DNA from: Rhodospirillales bacterium
GTDB lineage: Bacteria > Pseudomonadota > Alphaproteobacteria > Rhodospirillales > Shumkoniaceae
Reading direction: 5' to 3'
Length of the DNA: 64,000 nucleotides
NCBI GenBank assembly: GCA_018432935.1
Contig: JAHDSF010000012.1
Span: 62,001 to 126,000, forward strand
The notes beneath the pieces are model-generated. The model worked only from the letters and a program-made list of their open reading frames with translations, was not told where the DNA came from and ran no database searches. Of the stretch, positions 9,924 to 18,620 are shown piece after piece; within the stretch, counting starts at the first letter, position 1; the number at the start of each line of letters is the position of its first letter. The position numbers were made by a program, and so were the translations under genes.

Positions 9924-10368
9924 TGGCCTTGATTCGGACCGGCGCGAGGCCTTCCGTGGTGAATTCCAGGACCTCGGCCGCCCTCCGGGAAACGTCGACC
10001 ACCCGTCCCGGCACGAACGGCCCGCGATCGTTGACGACGAGCTCGACCGAGCGGTTGTTGTCGAGGTTGGTGACCAGGATTCTGGTGCCGAAGGGAAGCC
10101 GGCGGTGGGCCGCGGTATAGCCGGTCATATCGAAGGTTTCGCCGCTGGCGGTGGTCAGTCCATCGAAGTCGGGGCCATACCACGAAGCCTTGCCAATCTC
10201 CGAGAATCCGCGGGCTGCGCTGCAGCTCAGCGGCGGTTCATCCATGCCGAACAGGTGACCGCAAGCGAGGGGCGCGGCACAGGCCATGACCGCGATCAGC
10301 CGGCGTGGATCACGGCGGCTCAAGACGGACTCGAATCGGCTTGCGCTGCGGCTCTCGTCGCGTCGCAC
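9910..10368 (-). CDS. RlpA-like septal-ring protein (DPBB domain)
   Basis: A 152-residue exported protein with a double-psi beta-barrel domain typical of Rlp[20 protein letters not shown] (residues about 59-77), [20 protein letters not shown] and [21 protein letters not shown]. RlpA proteins are lytic transglycosylases or peptidoglycan-binding proteins at division septa. The catalytic acidic residue region of RlpA (D in GP-DF and the DRGPF motif) is present. The N terminus starts at GTG 10368 with an Arg-rich stretch, then a hydrophobic segment near residues 24-36 ending in two cysteines, so it may be a lipoprotein, although no perfect lipobox is visible. There is no SPOR domain, so it is a short form. 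It overlaps the deoB 3' end. Confidence 0.88.
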   Translation of the reverse strand: MRRDESRSASRFESVLSRRDPRRLIAVMACAAPLACGHLFGMDEPPLSCSAARGFSEIGKASWYGPDFDGLTTASGETFDMTGYTAAHRRLPFGTRILVTNLDNNRSVELVVNDRGPFVPGRVVDVSRRAAEVLEFTTEGLAPVRIKAIKTC

Positions 10369-10588
10369 GCGGACACCCTTTGTCGTGAATGGGACTCATA
10401 TTTCGGGTCTCGGCGACGGATCTCAACACCCTTCCGGCAAGTAGGATGCTCTTTGGGCTTTGCCGAAAAGCCCAGAGACCCTTACAATCGTGCATCATTC
10501 TGCTCAGGGTGTCGGCCAGGGCCGTTCCCCGAAAGCCGAACGATGCGCCGTATCGACGCGGCGCCCCATTACTACTCGGAGGACAAAG

Positions 10589-10798
10589 ATGCCTGTCGGC
10601 ACCGTCAAGTGGTTCAATAGCACCAAGGGTTACGGGTTCATTCAGCCGGAAGGCGGCGGACCCGACGTGTTCGTTCACATTTCCGCCGTTGATCGCGCCG
10701 GTTTGCGCGGGCTGGCCGAAGGCCAGAAGATCTCCTACGAAGAGGAGATGGACGCGCGGAAGGGCAAGACGTCGGCGACCAACCTCAAGGCGGTCTGA
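10589..10798 (+). CDS. cspA: Cold shock protein
   Basis: A 69-residue single cold-shock domain with both RNA-binding motifs: KGYGFIQ (RNP1) and VFVHISAV (RNP2), beginning [14 protein letters not shown]. It binds single-stranded nucleic acids and acts as an RNA chaperone. The ATG at 10589 has a strong GGAGGA site. About 220 bases separate it from the divergent RlpA-like gene, leaving room for the long 5' leader usual for csp genes; I could not identify a particular fold there. A strong hairpin follows the stop codon. Confidence 0.95.
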   Translation: MPVGTVKWFNSTKGYGFIQPEGGGPDVFVHISAVDRAGLRGLAEGQKISYEEEMDARKGKTSATNLKAV

Positions 10799-10812
10799 CG
10801 AACGACGAGTGA

Positions 10813-10841
10813 AAGGGGCGCCAGCAGAGCTGGGGCCCCTT
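10813..10841 (+). terminator. Hairpin after the cold shock gene
   Basis: A 13-base arm AAGGGGCGCCAGC (10813-10825), a 3-base AGA loop and its complement (10829-10841) with one mismatch form a very stable stem starting 15 bases after the stop codon. No T run follows, so it is an intrinsic terminator only in the loose sense common in GC-rich genomes; it could equally be a 3' stabilising stem. Confidence 0.7.
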
Positions 10842-10932
10842 CCGCTTCACGGCGGACCGAAATCTCTCCCCGATTCGAACATCTCGCGTGGGCTGAGCTG
10901 TTGGCGGTGAGTATTGCCCATCGCCCGGCGCG

Positions 10933-11859
10933 TCATTGCCGTGCCTTGTCCAGGAAGGCCCGCGTCGCCGCCAGATCGGGAATGCCCGGCCGTCCGCCGG
11001 CCTGCGCGCATTTCAGGGCCGAGACCGCGGCCGAGAACGTCACCGCCTGATCGAGCTCGGCGCCGGCCCCGATCGCGAAGGCAAATGCCCCGTGGAAGAC
11101 GTCGCCGGCCCCGGTGGTGTCGACGACCTCGACCGCGAACGCGGGGAACCGCCGGAACGTGCCGTCGACCAGCCACAGGCTGCCCTCGGCCCCGAGAGTC
11201 GCCGCTACCACGCGCGCGCCCCGGGCAGCGGCGGCCTGCAACGCGGCTTCCCGCGAGCTGCCGGGGACAAACGAGGCCAACCCGGCGTCCGAGAACACCG
11301 CATAATCGGTGTACGGCAACACCCGCTCGAAAGCCTGGGGATCGCCGACCTCGCCATCGAGAACGGTAGGCACGCCGCGCGCCCGCGCCGCCTGGAACAG
11401 CGCCAGCGTTCCTTCGACCCAGCGGGGATCGGCAAGCACCGCGTCGGCGGCGGCAACCTCGTCCAGCGGCAGCCAGTCGGCCGCTTCCGGCAGCCCGGCG
11501 CCGCGGAAATTGACGATCGTGCGCTCGCCCGCCGCGTCGACGAAGATCCCCGAGGTCGACGTCCGCCGACCGGGGAACAGGCGATAGTGCGCCGTGCCGA
11601 CGCCGTAGCGCTCGAACTCCTCCCGGGTCGCCCGTCCGGCAGGGTCATCGCCGGCCCGTCCCCAGAATGCGGTGCGCGCGCCCAGCCTGGCCGCCGCCAT
11701 CGCAGCGGTCGCCGCCATCCCGCCGCCCATTTCGATGAAGCCTTCGGCGCGCACCTTGATGCCGCCGGCCGGCAGCTCGGGCACGCTCCAGATGTAGTCC
11801 ATGACGGAGATGCCGAGACAGATGATGCTCGGCCTCGGCTCGTCGGTCAGAAAGCGCAT
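10933..11859 (-). CDS. PfkB family carbohydrate kinase
   Basis: A 308-residue ribokinase-fold sugar kinase. The N-terminal substrate-binding strand (IICLGISVMDYIW) and glycine-rich MGGGMAATAAMAAARLGA are followed by the anion-hole/catalytic motif VVDTTGAGDVFHGAFA near residues 247-262, with the catalytic Asp in GAGD. It phosphorylates a sugar using ATP; the overall pattern resembles ketohexokinase and sulfofructose-kinase-like members, but no sulfosugar genes are adjacent, so the substrate is open. Start at 11859 has only a weak ribosome site. It is not obviously in an operon. Confidence 0.88.
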   Translation of the reverse strand: MRFLTDEPRPSIICLGISVMDYIWSVPELPAGGIKVRAEGFIEMGGGMAATAAMAAARLGARTAFWGRAGDDPAGRATREEFERYGVGTAHYRLFPGRRTSTSGIFVDAAGERTIVNFRGAGLPEAADWLPLDEVAAADAVLADPRWVEGTLALFQAARARGVPTVLDGEVGDPQAFERVLPYTDYAVFSDAGLASFVPGSSREAALQAAAARGARVVAATLGAEGSLWLVDGTFRRFPAFAVEVVDTTGAGDVFHGAFAFAIGAGAELDQAVTFSAAVSALKCAQAGGRPGIPDLAATRAFLDKARQ

Positions 11860-12005
11860 GAAGGTTCACCGCCGGCAGGAACGAGGGGCGGCGATGATCG
11901 GGTCTCCGGCACCAGCTTGTCAAATCTCACAGGGAATCCCTGCTCCCCCGAGCCGAGAAGCGGGAGAAGAGAACAGGGAGGTCCCCGCAGGCGCGCCGAG
12001 CCGCG

Positions 12006-13712
12006 TCAACCGTTCGCGGTGATATTGCCGTCCTGGTCGAGGGTCAGGCCCGACGCCGCCTGGTTCTCGATCACCACCACAGTCTGGCCGGTATCGCCGA
12101 CCTGCACCACGACGCCCTCGGCGCTGTCGAGCAGCAGCAGCGCCCCGACATCGTCGGCGAAAAAGTCGACGACGTCGCTGAGGTCGAGGGTGTCGCCCGC
12201 CGCGAAATCGGTAACCGTATCGGTGAAACTGCGTACTCCGTCGCCGAGGTCGTCGCGGCCGATGACGAAGACGTCGTCCCCTGCACCGCCCGACAGCACG
12301 TCGTCGCCGCGGCCGCCGAACAGGACGTCGGCGCCGGGGCCGCCGGCCAGGATGTCGTCCCCGGCACCACCGTAGATGCCACCGGCGCTGCCGCCGAGCG
12401 TGAGGCTGGCGAGTTGGGGCGCCCCGTCCTCGGCGCCGACGATGGCGATTTCCACCGTCTTGCTGGCGATGCCGCCGTGGTTGTCCTCGACCCGCACTAC
12501 ATAGCGCTGGATCAGGGTTTCGCCGGCCGCGAGATGGTCGACGTCGCCATCGCCGACGCTGAAGGCCCACGCGATCGAGCCGCTCCCGTCCCCGGTCGCC
12601 TGGTCGGAGATGATGGCGGTCAGGTTGCCGAAATAGCCGGTCCCCTGCGGCAGCACCGTCACGGCGTGGACGTCGGCAAGATCGGCGTCGCTGAAGGCGA
12701 TGGCGCCGCCGGTCGTCAGCGCGGCAGCGCCTTCGCCCGGGGCTCCATCCTCCAACTCGTGGACCGTACGGGCGCCGGCCAGGGCTCCGATCACCGGACC
12801 GTCGTTGCTGCCGACGATCGTGATCTCGACCAGCTTGTTGGCGATGCCGCCCTCGCCGTCGGAGACCCGCACCACATAACGCTGGGTCAGGGTCTCCCCG
12901 GCAGCCAGATGGTCGACCGCGGCATCGTCGACGCTGAAGCTCCACGCGATGCTGCCGGTGCCGTCGCCGGTCGCCTCGTCGACCAGCGTCGCGGCAAGCG
13001 TGCCCAGATAACCGGAGCCTTCGGGCAGGACCGTGACGGTATGGGTGTCGCCGAGATCGCGGTCGGTGAAGGCGATCGTGCCGCCGGTCGTCAGCCGCTC
13101 CGCATTCTCGCCGCAGCCGCAGTCGTCGGTCTCGGTCACGCTGCGATGCCCCTTCAAGGCCCCGATCATCGGCCGCTGGTTGGCGTCCTCGGCAACCGTG
13201 CCGGCGACGGGATCGGGACTTTCCTCGTCCTGCAGCGGCGGTGGCGTCACCAGGTCCTGCGAGCCGATGCCAAACGGGAGCGGCGGGCCGAGGCCGAGCG
13301 GGTCGCCGCCGCCGCCCTCGAGCCCCTGCTCGTCGATGCTGCCGTCGCTGCCGAACCCGGAGGCCGGGCCGATGCCGGCCGAAGCTCCACCGGCGGCAGT
13401 CGAGAAGCCGGCGAGAAGATCCTCGATGGACGCGATCACGGTTTCCGAATCCCCATCGACGACCCTGATCTCGACCTCCCCCTCGGCGAGCGCGGGGACA
13501 AGGCTCTGAAAGCGCGCCGCCTCGGCGCCATCGGACCAGGCGAGCACGGCGTCATCGCCGTCAAGCGCCAGCGTGACGCCCCGGCCGTCGCCATCGACGA
13601 TCTCGATCCGGTCGCCCGGCGCGACCGCGATCGCGGGCAACGCCTGGCCGTCCTTCATCGTGAAGGTCTGGCTGGCGCCGTTAGCGCTGGTAATGCGGAT
13701 GGTGACGGACAT
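12006..13712 (-). CDS. Type I secreted VCBS-repeat protein with RTX block
   Basis: A 568-residue acidic, Gly/Asp-rich protein. Residues 1-100 are a small N-terminal domain; 105-175 a Gly/Pro-rich linker; 181-302 and 306-427 two VCBS repeats, each running from an IGAL-like start through TTGG-IAF-D-DL and VLPxGxGY to a VEIxIVG end; 447-481 carries RTX nonapeptides (GGAGDDILAGG, GGRGDDVLSGG); the rest is a DxLDLSDV-rich C terminus of the type I secretion kind. It is probably an extracellular or surface calcium-binding adhesin. There is no Sec signal peptide, as expected. No ABC exporter genes lie in the window. Repeat 1 alone contains a Cys-Gly-Cys (198-200), unusual in such proteins. Confidence 0.85.
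   Translation of the reverse strand: MSVTIRITSANGASQTFTMKDGQALPAIAVAPGDRIEIVDGDGRGVTLALDGDDAVLAWSDGAEAARFQSLVPALAEGEVEIRVVDGDSETVIASIEDLLAGFSTAAGGASAGIGPASGFGSDGSIDEQGLEGGGGDPLGLGPPLPFGIGSQDLVTPPPLQDEESPDPVAGTVAEDANQRPMIGALKGHRSVTETDDCGCGENAERLTTGGTIAFTDRDLGDTHTVTVLPEGSGYLGTLAATLVDEATGDGTGSIAWSFSVDDAAVDHLAAGETLTQRYVVRVSDGEGGIANKLVEITIVGSNDGPVIGALAGARTVHELEDGAPGEGAAALTTGGAIAFSDADLADVHAVTVLPQGTGYFGNLTAIISDQATGDGSGSIAWAFSVGDGDVDHLAAGETLIQRYVVRVEDNHGGIASKTVEIAIVGAEDGAPQLASLTLGGSAGGIYGGAGDDILAGGPGADVLFGGRGDDVLSGGAGDDVFVIGRDDLGDGVRSFTDTVTDFAAGDTLDLSDVVDFFADDVGALLLLDSAEGVVVQVGDTGQTVVVIENQAASGLTLDQDGNITANG
12432..13172 (-). repeat. Two tandem VCBS-coding units
   Basis: Two units of about 366 bases (13172-12807 and 12797-12432) encode the VCBS repeats of the secreted protein. 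They share long stretches at protein level, for instance ATGDG-GSIAW-FSV and VDHLAAGETL-QRYVVRV, and are partly alike in DNA, so unit gain or loss by recombination is possible. Confidence 0.75.
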
Positions 13713-13937
13713 GGCGGCGATCCTCCGATCCGCGGCGATGATCCGCCGCCTCGTTCAGGTCACCAGCGCATGCCGCTGCGCCATCACCCGGACGGGTGAT
13801 GCGGCCCGGCAACAGTCCCGGCCCGTTCGAAAAGTCCGTTCTTTTTCAGAGAGTTGTTAGGTCAATGGTCGGATGGCTACGAGGCGGTGCGTTCGAGCAT
13901 GCCCAGTCGTCCCCGGCGGCCCACGGCCGGGTACCCG

Positions 13938-14765
13938 TCAAAGCCGGCCGCCGCTCCGATCGGTCGCGCTCCCCATCGTCCCGTCTATATCCGAGAGGGG
14001 GAGAAGACGGTCGCGGACGGCGCTGCAGTCGCCGTCACGGCGGATCGCCTCCAGCGCCTCGCGGGTCGCCCGGAGCGCCGCCCGCTGCACGTCGCCGGGA
14101 ATCACGACAAGGACGTACCCGAGCTCGTCCAGCCGGTCCCGCTCCAACGGCGGAGTCTCGATTCCGTCGGCAATCTCGATGAGCTTCGGGTGGGGGAAAC
14201 GCCGCGCCAGCTCGACCAGCTGATCCTCGCGCCGCGGCGCCTCCAGGGCCACGATGTCGGCGCCGGCTTCGCGATAGGACTCCGCGCGGATGATCGCCGC
14301 CTCGAAACCTTCTTCCGACAACGCCGAGGTACGCGCCACCAGGATCAGGCCGGGATCCCTGGCGAACGTCCGGACGGCGCGGATTCGCTGCACCGTCTCG
14401 GGCAAGGTCACCAGGGCCTTGCGGCCGGCATAGGCGCGATCGCCGAGCTGGAAGGCTGCGACACCCGCCCGCTCGTAGAGGCGGACCGCGCGCTCCGCCT
14501 GGACGACCCCGCCGAAGCCGTCGCCGGCGTCTGCGACGACAGGCAGCGTCTCGGCGATCTGCCCCAGCCGCTCGGCGGCCTCGCTCATCCCGAGCAGCCC
14601 CGGGTCCGCCAGCCCGGTGCCGCGGGAGAGCTCGACGATGCCCGCGTAGAGGACCGGGAATCCGGCCTGCTCGGCAAGCCGTGCGGACGCGCCGTCGAAG
14701 ACCCCGGGAACGATGCTCGTCTCGCCGCTGTCGATGAGCTGCCGAAGCATGGCCGCTGGACCCAT
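13938..14765 (-). CDS. Isocitrate lyase/PEP mutase superfamily protein, altered active site
   Basis: A 275-residue PEP-mutase/isocitrate-lyase-type TIM barrel. Family landmarks are present in changed form: VPGVFDGASARLAEQAGFPVLYAG (19-42), LPVVADAGDGFGG (74-86, normally ADxDxGYG) and AGVAAFQLGDRAYAGRKAL (100-118). In usual members the last reads IEDQ-x-KKCGH; here the EDQ becomes GDR and the KKCGH loop with its cysteine is missing. It therefore probably is not a C-C lyase of the 2-methylisocitrate type, and may be a divergent oxaloacetate- or phosphonate-related enzyme, or inactive. It stands alone, divergent from the lectin-like gene. Confidence 0.75.
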   Translation of the reverse strand: MGPAAMLRQLIDSGETSIVPGVFDGASARLAEQAGFPVLYAGIVELSRGTGLADPGLLGMSEAAERLGQIAETLPVVADAGDGFGGVVQAERAVRLYERAGVAAFQLGDRAYAGRKALVTLPETVQRIRAVRTFARDPGLILVARTSALSEEGFEAAIIRAESYREAGADIVALEAPRREDQLVELARRFPHPKLIEIADGIETPPLERDRLDELGYVLVVIPGDVQRAALRATREALEAIRRDGDCSAVRDRLLPLSDIDGTMGSATDRSGGRL

Positions 14766-14870
14766 CGCTGCCTCCGCCCGGAATGAATCGCCCTGCCAAG
14801 GTGTTTAACACAGGATGGCGCTGCCATCGAGGCACCCTCGCCGTGCCGCAACCCAGCAACGGAGACGTCC

Positions 14871-15500
14871 ATGATCAGACTGTCAGCGGGACTGTCGTGC
14901 GCCGCAGCCCTGGTCGCTGCCCTTTCGGCCGCCCATGCGCAACAGGCGCCGATGAGCTTCTTCGTCACCAGCCAGGGCATCGGCAAGGGAGCCGACCTTG
15001 GCGGGCTTGAGGGCGCGGACGCCCACTGCCGGCAGTTGGCAGAGGCGGCAGCCCCCGGCAACGGCAGGACCTGGCGTGCCTATCTCAGCACGTCCAGCGT
15101 CGATGCCAGAGACCGCATCGGAGCCGGCCCCTGGCACAACGCCAAGGGCGAGCTGGTCGCCAGGGACGTTGCCTCCCTCCACAACGGCGCCAGCAACCTC
15201 ACCAAGCAGACGGCGCTGTCGGAAAAAGGCGAGCTCGTCAAGGGCCGCGGCGACGACGTCAACATGCACGACATCTTGACCGGCTCGAACCCGGACGGCA
15301 CCGCGGCGGCCGAGACCTGCAACGATTGGACCAGCAGCGGCGACGGCGCGGCGATCGTCGGTCATCATGACCGGATCGGCCTGCGCGACGACGCGCCGTC
15401 GAAGTCGTGGAACTCGTCCCACCCCTCGCGCGGCTGCAGCCAGGAGCAGCTCAAGGCAAGCGGAGGAGCGGGCCTGCTCTATTGCTTCGCCGCCAATTGA
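14871..15500 (+). CDS. Secreted lectin-like protein
   Basis: A 209-residue protein with a clear signal peptide (residues 1-23, ending AHA-QQ). The mature part begins with FFVTSQGIGKGADLGGLEGADAHC-like sequence, then TWRAYLSTS and ARDRIGAGPWHNAKG, features of an alphaproteobacterial family often labelled lectin and distantly like the endostatin/C-type lectin fold. Cysteines near residues 43, 147, 184 and 205 could form disulfides in the periplasm. Ligand is unknown. Its ATG at 14871 follows GGAGACGTCC; it is divergent from the PEP-mutase-like gene. Confidence 0.75.
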   Translation: MIRLSAGLSCAAALVAALSAAHAQQAPMSFFVTSQGIGKGADLGGLEGADAHCRQLAEAAAPGNGRTWRAYLSTSSVDARDRIGAGPWHNAKGELVARDVASLHNGASNLTKQTALSEKGELVKGRGDDVNMHDILTGSNPDGTAAAETCNDWTSSGDGAAIVGHHDRIGLRDDAPSKSWNSSHPSRGCSQEQLKASGGAGLLYCFAAN

Positions 15501-15625
15501 TCCGTCTCCTGGACGGTCGGGGGGCGGCGGGACCCCTGGCCGGCCAGGTTGACCATCCCCGGGAGCTTCCCACATCGAGCCGCAGCGGCGGTTGCCGCAC
15601 CCACGACAATCGGCGGAGCGAACCC

Positions 15626-16099
15626 ATGGCAAGCGCGACGAAGCCAATACCGCACGGCTATCACGCGGTCACCCCGTACCTGATGGTGGCCGGGGCCTCG
15701 GGAGCGATCACCTTCTACAAGAATGCGTTCGGTGCTCGCGAGCGGATGCGCATCGAGGCGCCGGACGGCAAGATCGGACACGCCGAGCTGCAGATCGGCG
15801 ATTCGGTCATCATGCTGGCGGACGAGTTCCCCGACATGGGCAACCGGAGCCCCCGCTCGATCGGCGGCAGCCCGGTGACGATCCACCTCTATGTCGATGA
15901 CGTCGACCGAACCGCCGCCGCGGCAGAAGCCGCGGGAGCCAGGATCACGAGACCGGTGAAGGACCAGTTCTACGGCGACCGCTCGGGCATGCTGGAGGAC
16001 CCGTACGGCCACGTCTGGAACATCGCCACCCATGTCGAGGACGTTCCCGAGGACGAGATGCGCCGCCGCGCCGAGGCGGCGATGAAGGGCGGCGGCTGA
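15626..16099 (+). CDS. VOC superfamily protein, PhnB-like
   Basis: A 157-residue vicinal-oxygen-chelate fold protein. It begins with a short leader then HAVTPYLMVAGASGAITFYKNAFGA, followed by GHAELQIGDSVIMLADE, VTIHLYVDDVD and a C-terminal GDRSGMLEDPYGHVW, the pattern of the PhnB/glyoxalase-like group. A metal-binding role is possible through His and Glu residues, but substrates of this group are mostly unknown. The start at 15626 is chosen because conserved sequence begins soon after; the frame is open upstream into the previous gene. Confidence 0.85.
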   Translation: MASATKPIPHGYHAVTPYLMVAGASGAITFYKNAFGARERMRIEAPDGKIGHAELQIGDSVIMLADEFPDMGNRSPRSIGGSPVTIHLYVDDVDRTAAAAEAAGARITRPVKDQFYGDRSGMLEDPYGHVWNIATHVEDVPEDEMRRRAEAAMKGGG

Positions 16100-16127
16100 C
16101 GACTGCGGCTGCCCCCCGGCCGGCTCG

Positions 16128-16868
16128 TCACGCCGGCATGGCGCTGCGCGGCAGGATCACCTGGTCGCGGGCGTAGAGGACGCACCGCTCGGCCAGCACG
16201 TCGAGGGCATCGATCATCGGCCTCCGGACTTCTTGGTGGCTGACGACCAGCGAAAGCTCGGCGCTGCCGACGATGACGACCTCGGCGCCGGCCTCGACCA
16301 GGGTGTTGCAGAACTTCGCGACCGCCGCCTTCACCTTGTCGTCCCGCTGCCCCGCCTTGATCGCCTGCACCACCTTCTGCAGGATCGCCCGCTCCTTGAA
16401 GCCGAGAGGCAGCGGCTCCAGGTTGCGACGGCTCAGGGCGACGTCATAGAGCTTGGCGTCGAGGGTTCCCTGCTCCGCCAGCACGCCCACCTTCCTGGCG
16501 CCGGTATCGCGGCGCAGGATCTCCTCGCAGGCCTCCTCGATCAGGCTGACGAAGGGCAGCTTCACCGCTTCGCGGATCGCCGGCTCGTAGACATGGGCCG
16601 ACGCGCACGTCATGACCAAAAAGCCGGCCCCGGCGCGCTCCAGGCTCTTCGCCATGGCGGCGAGCGCATGGCGCGGCGAGGGGCCCTTGCCGGCGATCGC
16701 ATCGTCGCGGTCCGGAACCTGCGGCAGGCTCTGGATGATGACGGGGACGTGGTCCTGGTCGCGACTCCCCCCGCCCACCTCGATCAGGCGGCTGTAAAAG
16801 CGCGCCGTCGCGGCAGGCCCCATGCCGCCGAGCACACCGATGATCTTGAGACGCGCGGCGTCCGCCAT
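16128..16868 (-). CDS. Asp/Glu racemase-family protein, second cysteine replaced
   Basis: A 246-residue member of the aspartate/glutamate racemase superfamily: IIGVLGGMGPAATARFYSRLIE (9-30), first catalytic cysteine Cys88 in VMTCASAHVY, and a late motif VIVGSAELSL (198-207). True racemases carry a second cysteine in GCTEL; here the position is Ser202 (GSAEL). One-base racemisation is therefore doubtful. It could be a non-racemising relative (a decarboxylase, hydantoin-like racemase relative or hydrolase). The gene lies convergent to the VOC gene and has no operon partner. Confidence 0.8.
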   Translation of the reverse strand: MADAARLKIIGVLGGMGPAATARFYSRLIEVGGGSRDQDHVPVIIQSLPQVPDRDDAIAGKGPSPRHALAAMAKSLERAGAGFLVMTCASAHVYEPAIREAVKLPFVSLIEEACEEILRRDTGARKVGVLAEQGTLDAKLYDVALSRRNLEPLPLGFKERAILQKVVQAIKAGQRDDKVKAAVAKFCNTLVEAGAEVVIVGSAELSLVVSHQEVRRPMIDALDVLAERCVLYARDQVILPRSAMPA

Positions 16869-17003
16869 CTTCCTGCTCCACCTCCGGTAAGGAGGCGAAC
16901 ATAGCAGCGTCGCGAAACGGGAGCCAGATCAACGATCGTCCCGCCGACGGTGCGGCCCAGTCCTTCCATCGTTTCGATGGAGGGACGGGGCCCTGCAACC
17001 GCC

Positions 17004-18461
17004 TCAGGTACCGATGCCGCCGATCAGGGCGTACTTGATCTCGATGTAGTCCTGGATGCCGTACTTCGACCCCTCGCGGCCCATGCCCGACTCCTTGAAG
17101 CCGCCAAACGGCACCGCCGCGTTCGAAAGCAGGCCCTCGTTGATGCCAACAAGACCGTATTCAAGGGCTTCCATGACCCGGAATACGCGGCCGACGTCGC
17201 GGCTGTAGAAGTAGGCCGCCAGGCCGAACTCGGTGTCGTTGGCCAGCCGGATCGCCTCTTCCTCGGTCTTGAAGCGGAAGATCGGGGCGAGAGGCCCGAA
17301 GGTCTCCTCGCGCGCCACTGCCATCGCCGGCGTCACCTCGGTGAGAACGGTCGGCTCGAAGAAGGTGCCGCCAAGGGCATGACGACGGCCGCCGGCCGCC
17401 ACCTTGGCGCCTTTCCCGACGGCGTCGGCGATGTGGGCCTCGACCTTCTCGACGGCCGCGGTGTCGATCAGTGGCCCCTGATCTACGCCCTTCTCAAGGC
17501 CGTTGCCGACCTTCAGCTCGCCCACCTTGGCGACCAGCTTCTCGACGAAGGCGTCATACACCTTCTCCTGGACCAGCAGGCGATTGCTGCAGATGCAGGT
17601 CTGGCCGGTGTTGCGGTACTTCGAGACCAGCGCGCCCTCGACAGCGGCATCGAGGTCGGCATCGTCGAAGACGATGAACGGCGCGTTGCCGCCCAGCTCC
17701 ATCGACACCTTCTTGACCGTCTCGGAGCACTGCTTGATCAGGATCTTGCCGACCTCGGTCGAGCCGGTGAAGGTCAGCTTGCGCACGATCGGGTTCGAGG
17801 TCAGCTCGCCGCCGACCTCGCGGGCCGGACCGGTGACGACGTTGAAGACACCCTTCGGCACTCCGGCGATCTCGGCGAGTTCGGCCAGGGCGAGGGCGGA
17901 ATACGGGGTCTGGCTGGCGGGCCTGACGATCATGGTGCAACCCGCCGCGAGGGCCGGCCCGGCCTTGCGTCCGATCATCGCGTTCGGGAAGTTCCACGGC
18001 GTGATGGCGGCGACGACGCCGACCGGCTGCTTGATGACGACGGCGCGGGCACCCTTCTTCCAGGTCGGGATGACGTCGCCGTAGATGCGCTTGCCCTCTT
18101 CGGCGAACCACTCGATGAAGCTGGCGCCGAAGGCGACCTCACCGCGCGATTCCGCAAGCGGCTTGCCCTGCTCGGTGGTCATCAGGACGGCGAGATCTTC
18201 CTGGTTCGCCATCATCAACTCGTACCAGCGGCGGAGAATGTCCGCGCGCTCTTTGGCGAGCATGGCGCGCCATGCCGGCAGGGCCCGTTCGGCCGCCTCG
18301 ATGGCGCGCCGCGTCTCGGCGGCGCCGAGCTTCGGAACGGTGCCGATGGTCTCGCCGGTAGCCGGGTTCTTGACTGGCGTGCTCGCACCGGAATCCGCAT
18401 CGACCCAGGCGCCGTCGATGTAGGCCTGTTGCCGGAACAGGGACTGGTCCTTGAGATTCAT
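17004..18461 (-). CDS. gabD: NAD(P)-dependent succinate-semialdehyde dehydrogenase
   Basis: A 485-residue aldehyde dehydrogenase, the normal length for GabD. Catalytic Cys289 sits in NTGQTCICSNR and the general base glutamate in MELGGNAPF; the NAD loop FTGSTEVGK and the C-terminal KESGMGREGSKYG are also present. The TCICSNR context is typical of succinate-semialdehyde dehydrogenases, which finish GABA breakdown to succinate. Start ATG 18461 is preferred over upstream codons because an AAGGAAGG site precedes it and MNLKDQSLFRQQAYIDG is the family N terminus. No GABA transaminase gene is adjacent. Confidence 0.92.
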   Translation of the reverse strand: MNLKDQSLFRQQAYIDGAWVDADSGASTPVKNPATGETIGTVPKLGAAETRRAIEAAERALPAWRAMLAKERADILRRWYELMMANQEDLAVLMTTEQGKPLAESRGEVAFGASFIEWFAEEGKRIYGDVIPTWKKGARAVVIKQPVGVVAAITPWNFPNAMIGRKAGPALAAGCTMIVRPASQTPYSALALAELAEIAGVPKGVFNVVTGPAREVGGELTSNPIVRKLTFTGSTEVGKILIKQCSETVKKVSMELGGNAPFIVFDDADLDAAVEGALVSKYRNTGQTCICSNRLLVQEKVYDAFVEKLVAKVGELKVGNGLEKGVDQGPLIDTAAVEKVEAHIADAVGKGAKVAAGGRRHALGGTFFEPTVLTEVTPAMAVAREETFGPLAPIFRFKTEEEAIRLANDTEFGLAAYFYSRDVGRVFRVMEALEYGLVGINEGLLSNAAVPFGGFKESGMGREGSKYGIQDYIEIKYALIGGIGT

Positions 18462-18620
18462 AACCAACCGCCTTCCTTGGTCAAATTCTGCTGTTTTCGC
18501 GTGAAATCTGCGCGGTTTACTTAGCAGCGCGAGTACCGCACCGCAACCGGCCAATCTGCAATGTAGGCATGCGGACGCCTTCTGGAACCGCTGCCACCCG
18601 TCTTTTTTGCGGCCGCGGGA

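Noticed and set aside
12006-13712. An RTX toxin
   Set aside because: Only a few glycine-rich nonapeptides occur, no hydrophobic pore or enzymatic domain is seen, and VCBS repeats dominate; an adhesin is likelier.
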